In this document: positions 1 to 10,744 of the stretch, one piece after another | Position numbering within the stretch: position 1 is the first letter of the stretch | Layout: each line of letters begins with the position of its first letter | DNA from: Ianthella basta | Taxonomy: Eukaryota > Porifera > Demospongiae > Verongiida > Ianthellidae | Direction: 5' to 3' | Assembly: GCA_964019415.1 (NCBI GenBank) | Contig: OZ025887.1 | Coordinates: 1,468,306 to 1,532,305 of the forward strand | DNA length: 64,000 bases | Made by a program: the position numbers and the translations under genes | The notes under the pieces: model-generated | Told to the model about the DNA's origin: nothing | Seen by the model: the letters and a program-made list of their open reading frames with translations, nothing else | Databases searched by the model: none

Positions 1-59
1 CATACTCTGTCATAAGCATTACTGAAAGCAGCCACCTATGCAGTTAGCTTAGTTTGACC

Positions 60-1320
60 CAACAGCATCAGTGAAACAATTTGATCCCTACAGCCGAGAT
101 CTGCCTCTCCTGAAGCCACCCTGTTGTTCTGCATCAAATTTGTACTCCTCAACCACCTTAGCTAACCTCTCCTTCAAAATGTGACAGAAGACCTTACATA
201 CCACTGATGTTAATGCAATTGCTCTAAATCTATCAGCCACACACACACAGTCACACTGCTTTTTGGGAACTGGAATCACCAAGCTCCTCCGCCAGTCTGA
301 TGGAATCATACCACTCCTCCAACATACCCCAAACAGGGCAAGCCATATGCACATCTTGTAAAACAGTAGCAGTCATCATTCTAAAGGACAATCTGATACC
401 ATCCTTCCCAAGAGCTGCTTCTTTCTTCACTCAGGAAAAGGTACGCTCCACTTTGTCTTAACAATTTGAGTATAGGCATATCCAATTGACTACGCAAGTT
501 GGGTTGAGGGCCATCTCCACTGCACATCGTTGGCCACAGAACATCATGCACATTCACCTCCAGTGTTCACTCTGTTCAGTTTGACCACTCAGCAATGATT
601 GAAAGTAAGATCTATGTACCTCTACAGCATCTTTCCCAGTTTTGATCTCACCCTGTTGGTCATATATTTTTACACCTCCTCCAGGTTGACCCTGCACCTA
701 TAGCAGCCCTGACACACTTCCAATAATCACTATAGCTAGAACTAGAATTTTCTATTCCAACTTCGTTCTCATACTCTGTTCATACTCTCTTTTCGCCCTA
801 TGCAAAGCTTTAGCATATGCCCTCCGCCCCTTTTCACTTTTATTCCCACTATATTATATAATTAGTAACCATGCTGATTCAGCCTTACACACCAGCCTTC
901 TCAACTCCACCAACTGCTTACTAAACCATGCTTGACTCTTCTTACACTTACTCCCCACCTCCACCAATGTACTTGCCACCAACTCCATTAAGTTTGCATA
1001 GACAGAATCAAGCTTCATCTGATCATTGTCAATTGATCGGAGCTCGATCCTCAATAATCCAGTTGATAGCAGCACCCTCTCCAGACAGGTAGCTCCTAGG
1101 TACAATGAAGTGTCTGTTAGTCCCACCTTTGATCAGCAGCACTCTTCACCTTCTCAGCCTGCACCTTCCATTTTTCAGCCATGTCCCAGTTCTACACCAG
1201 CACAGAGTGATCAGGAATTCTTTGAGTTTCAAAGTCCACACAGCCCTCTTCCTCACTCTCTGCCATTATCTTTACTTGGAACTGACTTAAGCTTCAAGTC
1301 CCCTTGGAAGACCATACAGT
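60..1320 (-). mobile_element. Non-LTR retrotransposon fragment (reverse transcriptase N-terminal part)
   Basis: Decayed LINE-type remnant read right to left. The stretch 854-1126 encodes the pre-RT linker, with a Trp-rich and basic segment (AWFSKQLVELRR). The stretch 88-354 encodes the start of the reverse transcriptase fingers: a PSDWRRSLVIPVPKK segment, then RAIALTSVVCKVF and an EQQGGFR box, the usual order in non-LTR reverse transcriptases. The two blocks are in different frames with stops between them, and upstream sequence (1130-1320) shows only scattered matches to the region between endonuclease and RT. The copy stops before the catalytic YADD box, so it is truncated at the 3' side as well. 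It is not functional. The clade cannot be assigned from this part. Confidence 0.8.
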
Positions 1321-2329
1321 AGTCAATGACAGAACATCCTTTACTGGAAATATATGTGGAATTATCTTGACCCACTCTTCCATTAATCAACCACAGCCCA
1401 TGCAGAGCTTCTCAAACAGCTAACCAAGGCTTCCCCCTGCTCTGTCTTTACCTCATTAATCACCTTTCTTGGAACAACATCCCCGTCGACATCCTTAAAA
1501 GTAGAGGCCTACCTAGAATCAGGAATATTGACCGTGAGGAGTGTTAGTGCAATACCTTCACATTCTCTTGCGCTATTGTAGATTATATCATTTTATTGAG
1601 CAGAAAAAGCTCTTTCCAATGATGTATAACAGTAGCACTTTTGGCACAGCTAGTCTAAATGAGATTGCTGTGACTGAACTTGGACCGATTCTGTACAGTG
1701 GCAGTCCTCCTGGAGTCAGCTTTGCAAGCATCAGCTTCATTCCTCTTCAGTGTGTTCCTAAAGCATGTGTGTGTGCAATGAATAGGCTATTTTGTGGCTT
1801 CCCTATGATCTTTGTCACATATGGGGCCACTTCCATAAGAGGAAGTGCCACCATTCCATCGCACTGACTTCGCAGGTGGGGGGGCTAGCACATTTATACT
1901 GTTAATATGGCCATATCTACTCTATTCATTGCACACTCCTTATCACACATTACACACTCCTTATCACTAAAACCACTCCCAGCCCAACCACATACATTTC
2001 AAAACGTTATCTTTAATGACCACCCATCGTCCTCCAAATGTTCACCACCCATCACACCCATCACACCCCCTCACCCATCTCATTTCGCTACTTCAGCGGT
2101 TGAGCACCCTCACTGATGTGTCTCTAATAGTGGATCGCTTATATATACGTAGAGTGGTAAGTGACACCTACAGAAGATGTTTACTCCAACAGAATGAGTT
2201 TCACCAAGAGTACTGGTTTGAAGCAAATCATTGGGGACGAGCACAATGAGAGAAGAGACGTTGAGTCGAAAACTTTGGGGCAAAGCCCGGCCGTGTCAGG
2301 GCCAAGATCAAAATTCCCGCCATTTAGAT

Positions 2330-3273
2330 AGCCCACACCTTACTAGCTGAGACCAGTCTGTCAGTCAGAATTGGAGAAGTAAGTGGCCAATGCTTCCAGT
2401 CAACAGTTGGGGTCCCACAAGGAGACAGCTTTAGCCCGGTAGCATTCACTACTACTTTTGAAAAGGCTTTGCAGGAAGTACGCCCAATGTTCCCTACCAC
2501 ACCAAAACTGGACCTGCAGCTTACTTTGGTCTCTGAGATGCAGTATGCAGATAATATTGACTTCGTATCCACCAGTCATGACTATCTTGAAGAAGTGATG
2601 GAAGTATTGGACACTGAACTACCTCTACGACATTTGCACTGCAACACAAACAAGACACAGAGGGTGCACGTGAGCAAAGAGGGAATAGAATGGCAGAACA
2701 TCAAGACCCTAGGTGCACTGTTAGGGGAGGAAAATGATGTCAAGCGAAGGATGTAGCTTGCAGACTTGGCTTTTCGCTGAATGTTTGGGCTCTTTGCAGG
2801 GATAGGCGCATCACTGGCACTCAAGGTCAGGGTTTGGAATGCCTTGGTACGCCCAGTCCTGTTATACGGGTGTGGGACTTGGGGGCTCACAGCAGCACTA
2901 ACCGAGAAGCCGACATTTACGAGTGATGGCAGGCTATCGGTGGCCCAAGCAAATCAGGAACGAGGCTATCTACCACTTGACACAGACAAGACCACTATCC
3001 CATGACCTACAGAGGGCCAAACTAAGGCTACTTGGTCATTGCTTACGGCTACCTAGAGATGCACCGGCCCAAAAGGCTCTAGACCTGACTGTGCACGCAA
3101 TACCTAAGGCTGGAAGAGGCAGGCCCAGGACCTGTTTACTGAGCACCCTAAGATCAGAGCTAGAGAAAGTGGGCCTGAACCTTAGAACTGCAAGTGGGCT
3201 GGAGCAGTTACATATCCATACAGTGGACAAAGACAAGTGGGAAGAGACAATAGAGCACATATACTCTGCTTAG
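2330..3273 (+). mobile_element. Non-LTR retrotransposon fragment (RT palm to C-terminus)
   Basis: A second LINE-type remnant, opposite in strand to the first. It begins near the RT motif GVPQGD (about 2407-2425), then carries the catalytic box as YADN (about 2545-2556), the thumb region (NALVRPVLLYGCGTW, 2839-2883) and the C-terminal segment LRLLGHCLRLPRDA followed by GRGRPR (3025-3130). This LGH-LRxP plus GRPR arrangement is the common tail of RTE/CR1-like elements. The reading frame changes at about 2757 and 2930, and the second Asp of the catalytic box is Asn, so the copy is dead. The end at 3273 is a natural stop shortly followed by a short (ATG)n run, consistent with a retrotransposon 3' end. 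Confidence 0.82.
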
Positions 3274-4454
3274 ATGTACTTTTTGTTATCACAGCATGAG
3301 TAATAATGTAAATGATGATGATGATGATGACTGGTTTGAAGAGGTTGACAAAGCGTGCAATAGCTAGGGGATATAGCAGGAGCGATCAACACAGAGCTAC
3401 CCACGATAGTAGAAGTTCTGAAGGCAATTTCTGCTGCAGTGTACATTACAAACTTCGTTGGTTGCGTATATAGCATTTGTGAAGATGCTTGCTGTCCTTG
3501 TCCTTCCTCATGGGCTCTGCAGGGGTGTCCTGGACATTATTGCAACTCCCGACTAGCAAACCCAAGAGTTGCACAATGCAATGCCGAGTACATTCATACC
3601 GGTGGATCAACTTATAACAGTATTCATGCATTATGTCAGAATACTAGCAGCGTTACCATGCCCACATGTAACGTGTTGCTGTGTCATTTTAGAAAATTGC
3701 TGTTTATGGTTGCATACTCTTATCTCTCATTATGTACTCTTGTTATTGTGGGTTACACATTTCACTAAGAGTAGCAGTGTCCCTTCCCATTTAGCTCACC
3801 AAATATTTTCACTAGATACCAGCTACTGGCTGTCTCATTCAGGCATATGTATATACACATGCCAACTGATGCTTGGACCCTGTAGAAACAGAGGTCTTAC
3901 TATCTATGAGGAGAATCATAACTCAAAGTAACCAGCAGTGACCCTTCCCCCTATATGTTTGTACACCTTCCCTCCCCCCTCCCCCCAGTCTGGCCCTCAC
4001 TAGCCACCAGGAAACCGGACTGATCTCATGATACCTTTACCCTTTCACTGTACAACCAGTTTCAAGTTTGGTCATGCATATTCATGTCAAGGAGAGGCAG
4101 GAAGCCACATGATGACTGGAGTAAGGGTGTACACAGCCCTTGAGGTTTTTAATTACGGTAGTGTACATAAACGATAAGGTGCTTTGTTTGCTTATGCATC
4201 AAAGGTGAGCATTCCTAACTTTGCCTGGGGCCATAACAGACAGTCCACCCCCATGGGGCATATAATTAGATTATAGAGAGAGAAGCTCAACCAGCACAAA
4301 CTCCTTGCAGGGTGTATAATTTATACAGTATGTACTGTAGGTACATTTCAAAATGGCAGTAGCATTGGAAATTCCATTTATTACACCGAAATATGCTGGT
4401 GAATGGAGTTAACAAAAGAGTTCACTTCGTGCAACGTGTAAGCACTAGACTAAG
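3274..4454. other. Intergenic stretch, no gene recognised
   Basis: AT-rich non-coding sequence between the LINE 3' end and the LTR element. It has a short (ATG)n run at 3318-3330 and a C-rich run at 3945-3990. Short open frames (for example 3569-3931, +) show no recognisable motif or splice structure. Confidence 0.6.
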
Positions 4455-4645
4455 TGTGGGGTATTGTTACTTATTATTTGTGTACGCACGCTTATTTATT
4501 ACTATGTGTGTGCTTACACGTGGTTATGTGTATCACGTGTACTTGTATGCATGGTAATGCGCATTCTCAGTTTTGTAGTAGGCCTCGTGTGCATGTTGTA
4601 GTAATTATATCCAGGTAGACTGTTGGCTGGCGTACAGATGCAACA
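4455..4645 (+). repeat. 5' LTR of the Ty3-type element
   Basis: 191 bp starting TGTGGGGTATTG and ending ATGCAACA, with the TG...CA termini typical of LTRs. It aligns with 8322-8513 throughout. It contains alternating purine-pyrimidine runs (TGTGTGTGCTTACACG). No TATA box is obvious. Confidence 0.9.
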
Positions 4646-4672
4646 ACTGTCGACGAAGGTGGGATTCGGCTA

Positions 4673-5221
4673 GTGATAGCTAAAGGCTTCCAAATTCACT
4701 GGCCGAATCAAGCTCCAGGTGAGAGCATCGCCAAGTATGTGGCAGATCTCTTACGACTTGCTACCCACTGCGAATTTAGACCATATACCTCTCTGAGGCC
4801 TTGTGAGATTAGCTGGTGTGCAGTATCCAAAGTGAGGCTACACAGAAGAGACTATTGGCAGAGGCCAAATTGGACCATCACTAAGGCCATTGAGTTTGCT
4901 CTGAGTTGTAAAGCTGCAGAGTAGAACTCACCACAACTAATAGGGTCCAAGCAGTTGCGTGTGGGGCATGTTGCACAAGTCAATGGTGTAGTCAAGGCCT
5001 GTTACCATTGTAGGGGTAGTCATAAAGAGCGAGATCGCCGCCACAAAAAAACAATGCATGATAACTGTGGCAAGAAGGGGAACCTTGTGAGCGTCTGCCA
5101 GTTCGCATGCCAGTCAACCGCGAGACAGATTTCTAGTCACGGGTGTGACAGAGCTAGGGGCAAGGTAACACAAAGTGGGTCAATTCTACTGAGTGCAACA
5201 AATCACCTAACCCCATTCTAG
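4673..5221 (+). pseudogene. Decayed gag (capsid remnant and CCHC zinc knuckle)
   Basis: Capsid-like segment at 4673-4924 with a PGESIAKYVADLLRLATHC block of the kind found in the gag of Ty3-type elements, ending at a TAG. A second frame (4955-5221) carries the nucleocapsid: CYHC, then DRRHKK, then NCGKKG and VC, a pair of Cys-rich knuckles in which some ligand positions are lost. Gag packages element RNA in intact relatives; this copy cannot encode it. Confidence 0.78.
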
Positions 5222-5250
5222 TTGTTCATGGGCAGCAGAACCCATCTCTC

Positions 5251-5556
5251 ATGATGAACCTACAGCTGAATGGTGTGCCTGTCACCATGGAGGTCAACAC
5301 AAGTGTGACCGTATCTTTGATGTCACAGGACTCACAGCGACACTTCTTTCATAAGACTGTACTCGACAGGCCTACAGTACGCCTGTACAATGGAAGCATC
5401 TCGATAGTGGGCACCATGATGGTACAGGTAAAGTATCTGAGCTATGTAGGTTCCCACACTTTGTATATATGTGGTGCAGGGGCACACTCCTGGGCCAAGA
5501 CTGGTTGCAGCATGTGCGACTTAACTGGAAAGCCTAGGGGTGGCTTACATGCATGA
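5251..5556 (+). pseudogene. Decayed retropepsin-like protease
   Basis: The frame carries LNGVPVTMEV followed by the position of the aspartyl-protease active-site triad, which here reads NTS and so lacks the catalytic Asp. The location between the gag knuckles and RT matches the family's order. The remaining ~70 residues are poorly conserved. Confidence 0.68.
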
Positions 5557-5804
5557 AAAGCCAGTGGCACTCCTAGAGATCATGGAGCGACATGCAGATG
5601 TCATCAAGGAGGAACTGGGGCTGATGGACTAGTTCACAGCTGAACTGGCTGTTAAGCCAGGAGCTTGACCTTGCTTCTGCTGATCTAGGCCTGTATTATT
5701 TGCTTTGAAAGCTGCCATCGAGCAAGAGTAAGACAGGCTGGAGGAAACGAGAGTCCTAGAGAAGGTCATGCACATTGAGTGGGCAGCCCCAAATGTGGTT
5801 ATAC

Positions 5805-6600
5805 CCAAGAGTGATGGCAACATTCGACTCTGTGGTGACTAGCTGTAAAGTGACTGTGAATCACGTCCTTGATGTTGATCAGTAACCTTTGCCATGCTCT
5901 GAGGAGTTGATGTCCAGTCTCACTGGTGGCCTCAAGTTCTCAAAGCTCGACCTGTTTTCAGCATATCAGCAATTGCCTTTGGATGTTGAATTGCGTGAGT
6001 ATGTTACCGTTAATACTCACCATGGGTTGCACTACTGCCCTTGCTTGCCTTTTGGAATAGCATCGGCCTGGCCATTTTTTAAAGGAAATGGATAGCATCC
6101 TACAAGGCTTACAGCATGTCATCTTCTACCTGGACAACATCTTGGTAATAGGTACCATGGATGAGCAACACTTGCGGAACCTCAACACAGTGCTCAGCCG
6201 GTTCGAGGAGCATGGCCTGCAGCTGAAGGAGAAGTGCTACATTTGGCAGTATTCAGTGGAAGTTCATCCCCAAACTGTCGACACTTCTGCATCCTCTCAG
6301 TGCACTGTTAATGGCTGCACAGTCCTGGAAGAGAGAACAAACATGCAAAGACTCATTTCAGGCAGCAAAGCAGCAGCTCAGCTCCACTCCAGTGTTGGTG
6401 CACTACGACCCAACACCGCCCATCCGTCTGGCAAGAGATGAATCTAGTTATTGGAGCAGTCCTGCCAATGGAACAGAACATCCCATTGTCTAAGCTTCCC
6501 AGACATTGAAGCCCAGTGAGAGGAACTATGCCCAACTGGAGAAGGAGGCTCTGTTGCTAATCTCTGGAATTCAGAAGTTCCACTAGTACATATATGGCTG
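5805..6600 (+). pseudogene. Decayed reverse transcriptase and RNase H
   Basis: RT blocks are recognisable in order: IRLCGD (about 5824), LTGGLKFSKLDLFSAYQQLPL (5916-5979), a PFGIASA block (6053-6070), the catalytic loop as YLDN (6128-6139, second Asp changed to Asn) and HGLQLKEKC (6211-6237). RNase H is partly visible at 6490-6590 (KPSERNYAQLEKEALL). Stops and frame changes interrupt it at 5842, 5881, around 6085 and beyond 6440. The order and spacing are those of Ty3-type pol. Confidence 0.85.
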
Positions 6601-6984
6601 AAGATCACACTTGTCACTTATCACTGCCCTGTGATGACCAGGGTCCCATTCCTTGCAGTTGCTCATCTGCAGTGCTGGACACTCTTGGTGCCAGCCTATA
6701 ACTACAACATTCAGTTTTGTGCCACACAAACCCATGCAAATGCTGATGGATTGTCGCAATTGCCTTTGCCTTCGTCTCCTGTGACTGAACCCAGACAGCC
6801 TACGGTGGAAACTGTATTCACAGTGTCACAGTTGCAGGTAATTGCCATGTCAGTGACCCAGCCGAAAAGAGATATGCACACCGATCTCCTGTTGAGTAGG
6901 GTTTACAGGTACATCCAAAAGTGCTGGCCAGACCAAGTACAGATGTTTCGAAGCCCTACAAGAACTGCCAGTCCCAGTTGACCA

Positions 6985-7800
6985 GTGAGGGTGGGTGTGT
7001 ACTGTGGGGAATTTGTGCGATTGTCCCCCAGAAGCTGCATGTGTCAGACTGTCTTGGACATGCTCCATGAAGGCATTGTGCACATGAAGTCCTTAGTCTG
7101 CAACTATGTCTGGTGGCCTGGCCTAGACCAAGATTTGATGATGCTATCCAAAGGAGTGTACACCATGTCAACAAGTGTCTGCAGACACCTGTTGACATGG
7201 TAGGCACAGGCACCTGCAGCAGCACCCCTCAACCCATGATTGTGGCCAGAGAAGGCATGGGCTAGGGTACATGTGAATTTTGCTGGTCCATTTATGAGGC
7301 ACATTTTCCTCATGGCAGTAGATGCCCACTCAAAGTGGCCCAAAGTGGTGCAGATGGACTGCTACCACTGCTACCCATGGCCACATAGTCACAGTACTGA
7401 GACAAATGTTTGCAACTCATGGCCTTCCAGAGCAACTAGTCTCAAACAATGGGCCACAATTTACCTCATCTGAGTTCTCAAACTTTGGTGCAGCCAACGG
7501 TGTCAAGCACATTCGAACTGCACCTTAGCATTCTTCATCTATTGGATTGGCTCAACATTTTGTGCAGTGCTTTAAAGTGGCCATGAATGAGTCTGAGAAG
7601 AATGGTCTCTCCCTTTCTCATTGCCTTGCCACTTTCCTTTTGAGCTATTGTACCATGCCACAAGCTACGACCAATGTGGCACAATGTGTCCTGCTCATAG
7701 GACAATACATCCATACAAGGTTAGCCTTACTATCCCTAGACTCTTCTGCTGTTGTCTCTGACCATCAAGCAAAGCAGAAGACACAGCATGATTAACACAG
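6985..7800 (+). pseudogene. Decayed retroviral-type integrase
   Basis: The zinc-binding region is reduced to HMKSLVCNYVWWPGLDQDL (about 7084-7140). The catalytic core starts at WARVHVNFAGPF (7259-7294) and continues with DAHSKWPKVV (7321-7350), the second catalytic block as SNNGPQF (7441-7461) and the third region IGLAQHFVQCFK (7540-7575). All three positions that normally hold the catalytic acidic residues are substituted, and stops break the frame at 7201-7203 and 7526-7528. Downstream to 8290 is low-complexity C-terminal tail sequence. Confidence 0.85.
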
Positions 7801-8309
7801 TGGATCCCGTGAGCTCCACATTGGACAAGCAGTAATGTTCGGTGATTTCCTCTGAAGTACCAAGTTGGTCCAAGGGACCGTGCTCAAACGTCTTGGCCCT
7901 GCAGCTATCTGATCCAACTGCCACGTGGTGTCCAGTGGAAGTGGCACATTGAACACATCCGGGCCAGATCAGCACCTACACCTGCTCCTGCAGAGAAGAG
8001 AGGAGAGTCCCTTGACCATTTTGGGACTGTGGCACCAACTTCCACTAATGGTACTGTGGCACAGGAGACACCAACTTCCACCAATGGTAAAAGTGTTGAG
8101 GATGATTTCACAGATAACACCACAGATGACACGGTGGATAGCTCACAACGTCCTGTGCTACTGCCTGCATTGGTTTCAGAGACAAACCCCTCGCCGGTGC
8201 CAAGTTCTCGTTATCCGTTCAAGGTTTGCACAGTTCCTGACAGTTATAGACCTTGTCTGTGCCTATCAACTGTTGTGTTGTGTTGAGGGGAAACTGGCTT
8301 CATATCTTA

Positions 8310-8321
8310 GGGGAGAGGAGA
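8310..8321 (+). other. Polypurine tract of the LTR element
   Basis: The 12-base run GGGGAGAGGAGA abuts the 3' LTR start at 8322. This is the position and composition of the plus-strand primer in LTR retrotransposons. Confidence 0.8.
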
Positions 8322-8513
8322 TGTGGTGTATTGTTACTTATTATATCGTGTATGCATGCTTACATATCATTATGTGTATGCTTACACATAGTTACGTGTA
8401 TCACATGTACTTGTATGCATGGTATTGCGCATGCTCAGTTTTGTAGTAGGCCTCGTATTGTACTAGTAGTAATTATATCCTAGTACACAGTCAGCTGGTG
8501 TATGGATGCAACA
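8322..8513 (+). repeat. 3' LTR of the Ty3-type element
   Basis: 192 bp, starting TGTGGTGTATTG and ending ATGCAACA, matching the 5' LTR at 4455-4645 along its full length with scattered substitutions and short indels. Confidence 0.9.
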
Positions 8514-8848
8514 CCTAGCTATGTCCCAAACAGCAGCACAGTGAAAGCTATTCATGCAGGTAAAAGTGGATTAGTTTGCCTCATAGTTAGCTAACTAGCT
8601 ATATGCCTCTCCTACTGTCTGATCAGGTTTGTAGCTCAAGTCCTTTTTTAAAATGTGAAATAAGAATGAATATATTAAGTTGCACATTTGCCAATCTCAC
8701 ATGCCAGCCCCCTTGGTTGCACAATCGCAATTATGCAATAACATGTGCACGGAGAAATTGGGCTGGATATGTATGGAGTGCACACAGGGAGACAACTACT
8801 GTATATTAATTTGCCGTTGCTGGGTGGTTGCTATGTTTATTGAGTGGC

Positions 8849-8856
8849 TATAAAAG
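8849..8856 (+). promoter_or_regulatory. TATA box candidate
   Basis: TATAAAAG, a consensus TATA element, about 310 bases before an ATG with a good splice donor (9161-9231). Between them is a short near-duplicate, CTTATTGGAGAGC (8907 and 8928 regions). Function is inferred from sequence alone. Confidence 0.35.
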
Positions 8857-9160
8857 TGCTACTTGCAGTGAGAGGTGACAGTTTGTTATCAGATAGCGGT
8901 TTTATCTTATTGGAGAGCGATTATATCTTATTGGAGAGCAAGAATATCTGATCGGGTTCACGAAAATATCTAATAGACCAGTTGCACAAAACTCAGGAAT
9001 GTTGTGGTTAAGGTGATAATTGCATATGACGTCATCACTGGTGGCAGTTTAATACTTAAAAAGAAAGGGGAACAGGTGTTGCACCGGCAGCCTCGAGCGC
9101 TTCATGTTGCTAAGGGATACAGTTGCCGAGATTGAGACTCGTGAAGGGAGATTTGCCGAC

Positions 9161-9231
9161 ATGAGCAACCAGAATGTGCGAAAGCACCAGAGCAGGCACC
9201 CAGATGAAGATGTCTGGAGTGGGACTAACCG
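9161..9231 (+). CDS. Possible short 5' exon with consensus donor
   Basis: An ATG opens a charged 23-codon frame (begins MSNQNVRKHQSRH) that ends at CCG|GTGAGT, a near-perfect splice donor. The frame is also open upstream of the ATG, to about 9100. A candidate acceptor at 9310 (TTTGTAG) leads to another segment that ends in CATCG|GTGAGT at about 9392, but joining the two in phase gives an immediate stop, so I could not build a coding transcript. It could equally be a non-coding or transposon-derived exon. No homology is recognised. Confidence 0.25.
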
Positions 9232-10152
9232 GTGAGTAACGGCTAATATGGCTATGACCCGTACCCCTGCATTACCATCGCTACCTGTAGCTAACCTTGA
9301 TACTTTGTAGGTGGTAGTTCAACTAGAAGCTAATCCATGTCCAGGAGTGTCAAAAATCCTGTCGAGAAGTCTCATTCACCACATTTGCATCGGTGAGTCC
9401 CCTTTCATGAGTCTCAATCTCGGTGACTGTAGGCTATATCATCCCTACATCTGGCAACATTTTCCTGCACCTCCTACTAGCTACTGTGCAACCATTCTGG
9501 CTATTCAGCTTCCCCTTTTCACTTACAGGAACAGCCTTACAATTTGCCCACATGCTTTGCTGTGCTCTATCTTCCCTTTCCACCAGGTGCATCCCTACAA
9601 ATTGCTTGCTACTCAATCTACTTTGCTGTGCTCTAGAATCTAGGATCTCCTACTCTTCCAATTCATTGCATGTTTCCATGTATCAGTTGCAGGCTCCATA
9701 TTCTTTGGGTTCATCTCTAATGTAGCCATTTCGCTCTGCCATGAGACCCTGGCAAACCACTAAACTCAACTGCAGTTTCAATGTTTACTATAGCAACAGA
9801 CTTTTATGAAGCTGCAACACAACTTCCCATATCATGAACAATCTGCCAACAAAAAAGGCAATATCTCTCCTCATTCTCCCTCACACCTTAAACTTCTGAT
9901 TCTCCGCGATCTGCTTCTTTCCTCAGTTGGAGAACGTGTTGCAATACACTTCGGAGCCCAAGATATCCAGACTGCTTGGTGAAGCCTCCGTCAACATTCC
10001 TAGCCTGCGCCGTCGATTAACTGACCGTAGATCAGCGAAAAAGAACACCGCGCGGTCGTACAGCGGCGCCATTATATCGTTTCTAACAAACTATGTGTGA
10101 CCTTTTCGGACGCTTAGACAACACCCTCGTGTGTCGTCCGGTCAGTATATAC

Positions 10153-10211
10153 ATGGACAGTGACGTTTCTGCAGCCACGCTGAAGGCAGTTCTAGACGAT
10201 GACGGCCAAAT
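10153..10211 (+). CDS. Putative first coding exon, unknown gene
   Basis: ATG followed by an acidic 19-codon frame (MDSDVSAATLKAVLDDDGQ) running directly into AAAT|GTAAGTGAG, an ideal splice donor. The surrounding sequence (10000-10500) is CpG-richer than the neighbourhood, as at animal promoters. The next exon could not be identified. A second candidate start lies at 10428. Product unknown. Confidence 0.4.
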
Positions 10212-10427
10212 GTAAGTGAGAATGCGGAGCAGAGAGAAAACCGATTAGCAACCGACCGCATTCGGGCCCATCATCGCAGAGCAGAAGAAATGCTCCAACT
10301 GCGCGGACACAGGCTTCCACGGCTCAAGTCTCGCAGGCATACGTAGCGCCTGGCAGTCGAAACAGAGACACTACTTCTACCTTCCCGTTGATGGAGTATT
10401 GCATAATCTCCACCTATAGCTTCAAGG

Positions 10428-10457
10428 ATGGCTGCCGCGGACATCGACAGTTTACCG
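10428..10457 (+). CDS. Putative alternative first exon, unknown gene
   Basis: ATG in a GCCGCGG-type context encodes MAAADIDSLP and ends at ACCG|GTGAGG, a good donor. It lies 217 bases downstream of the other ATG-donor pair in the same CpG-rich block, so it may be an alternative first exon of the same gene or a chance match. No downstream exon is recognised. Confidence 0.35.
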
Positions 10458-10724
10458 GTGAGGGGCTGCATGCGCGCTTGTTTTGACGAGAGATTACAGG
10501 CCCTTAGCCTGATCAGAAAATGGGAGGGTTCTTATCCAGCCAAAGTGGAACACAGTGCAAAACTATGGGTGCTGCTGATCACTGTTCAGTTGAGCTATTA
10601 CCATGTACAGGCATAGGTATAGGAAATTTACATGGAATAACAAGTTTGCGGGACTATAATGTAGAGTTTTCAGTGGCAGGTGGAACTTATCCAGTGCTGT
10701 GGGGGGTGCTTTCGAACTCCCCGA

Positions 10725-10744
10725 CCCCCCCCCCCCCCCCCCCC
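10725..10744. repeat. Homopolymer C20
   Basis: Run of 20 consecutive C. The exact length is prone to sequencing error. Confidence 0.9.

Larger units (their letters stand above)
4455..8513 (+). mobile_element. Ty3-type (Metaviridae) LTR retrotransposon, full length but inactivated
   Basis: Complete LTR element: 5' LTR, gag with zinc knuckle, protease, reverse transcriptase, RNase H, integrase, polypurine tract, 3' LTR. The pol order (PR-RT-RH-IN) and the IN motifs identify the Ty3 group. Coding capacity is destroyed by many in-frame stops and frame changes in every domain. The two LTRs are clearly related but differ at many positions over about 190 bp, so the insertion is old. The flanks (CTAAG on the left, CCTAG on the right) do not form a clean target duplication. 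The element lies on the plus strand in an otherwise gene-poor region and shows no sign of a chromodomain or envelope gene. Confidence 0.9.
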
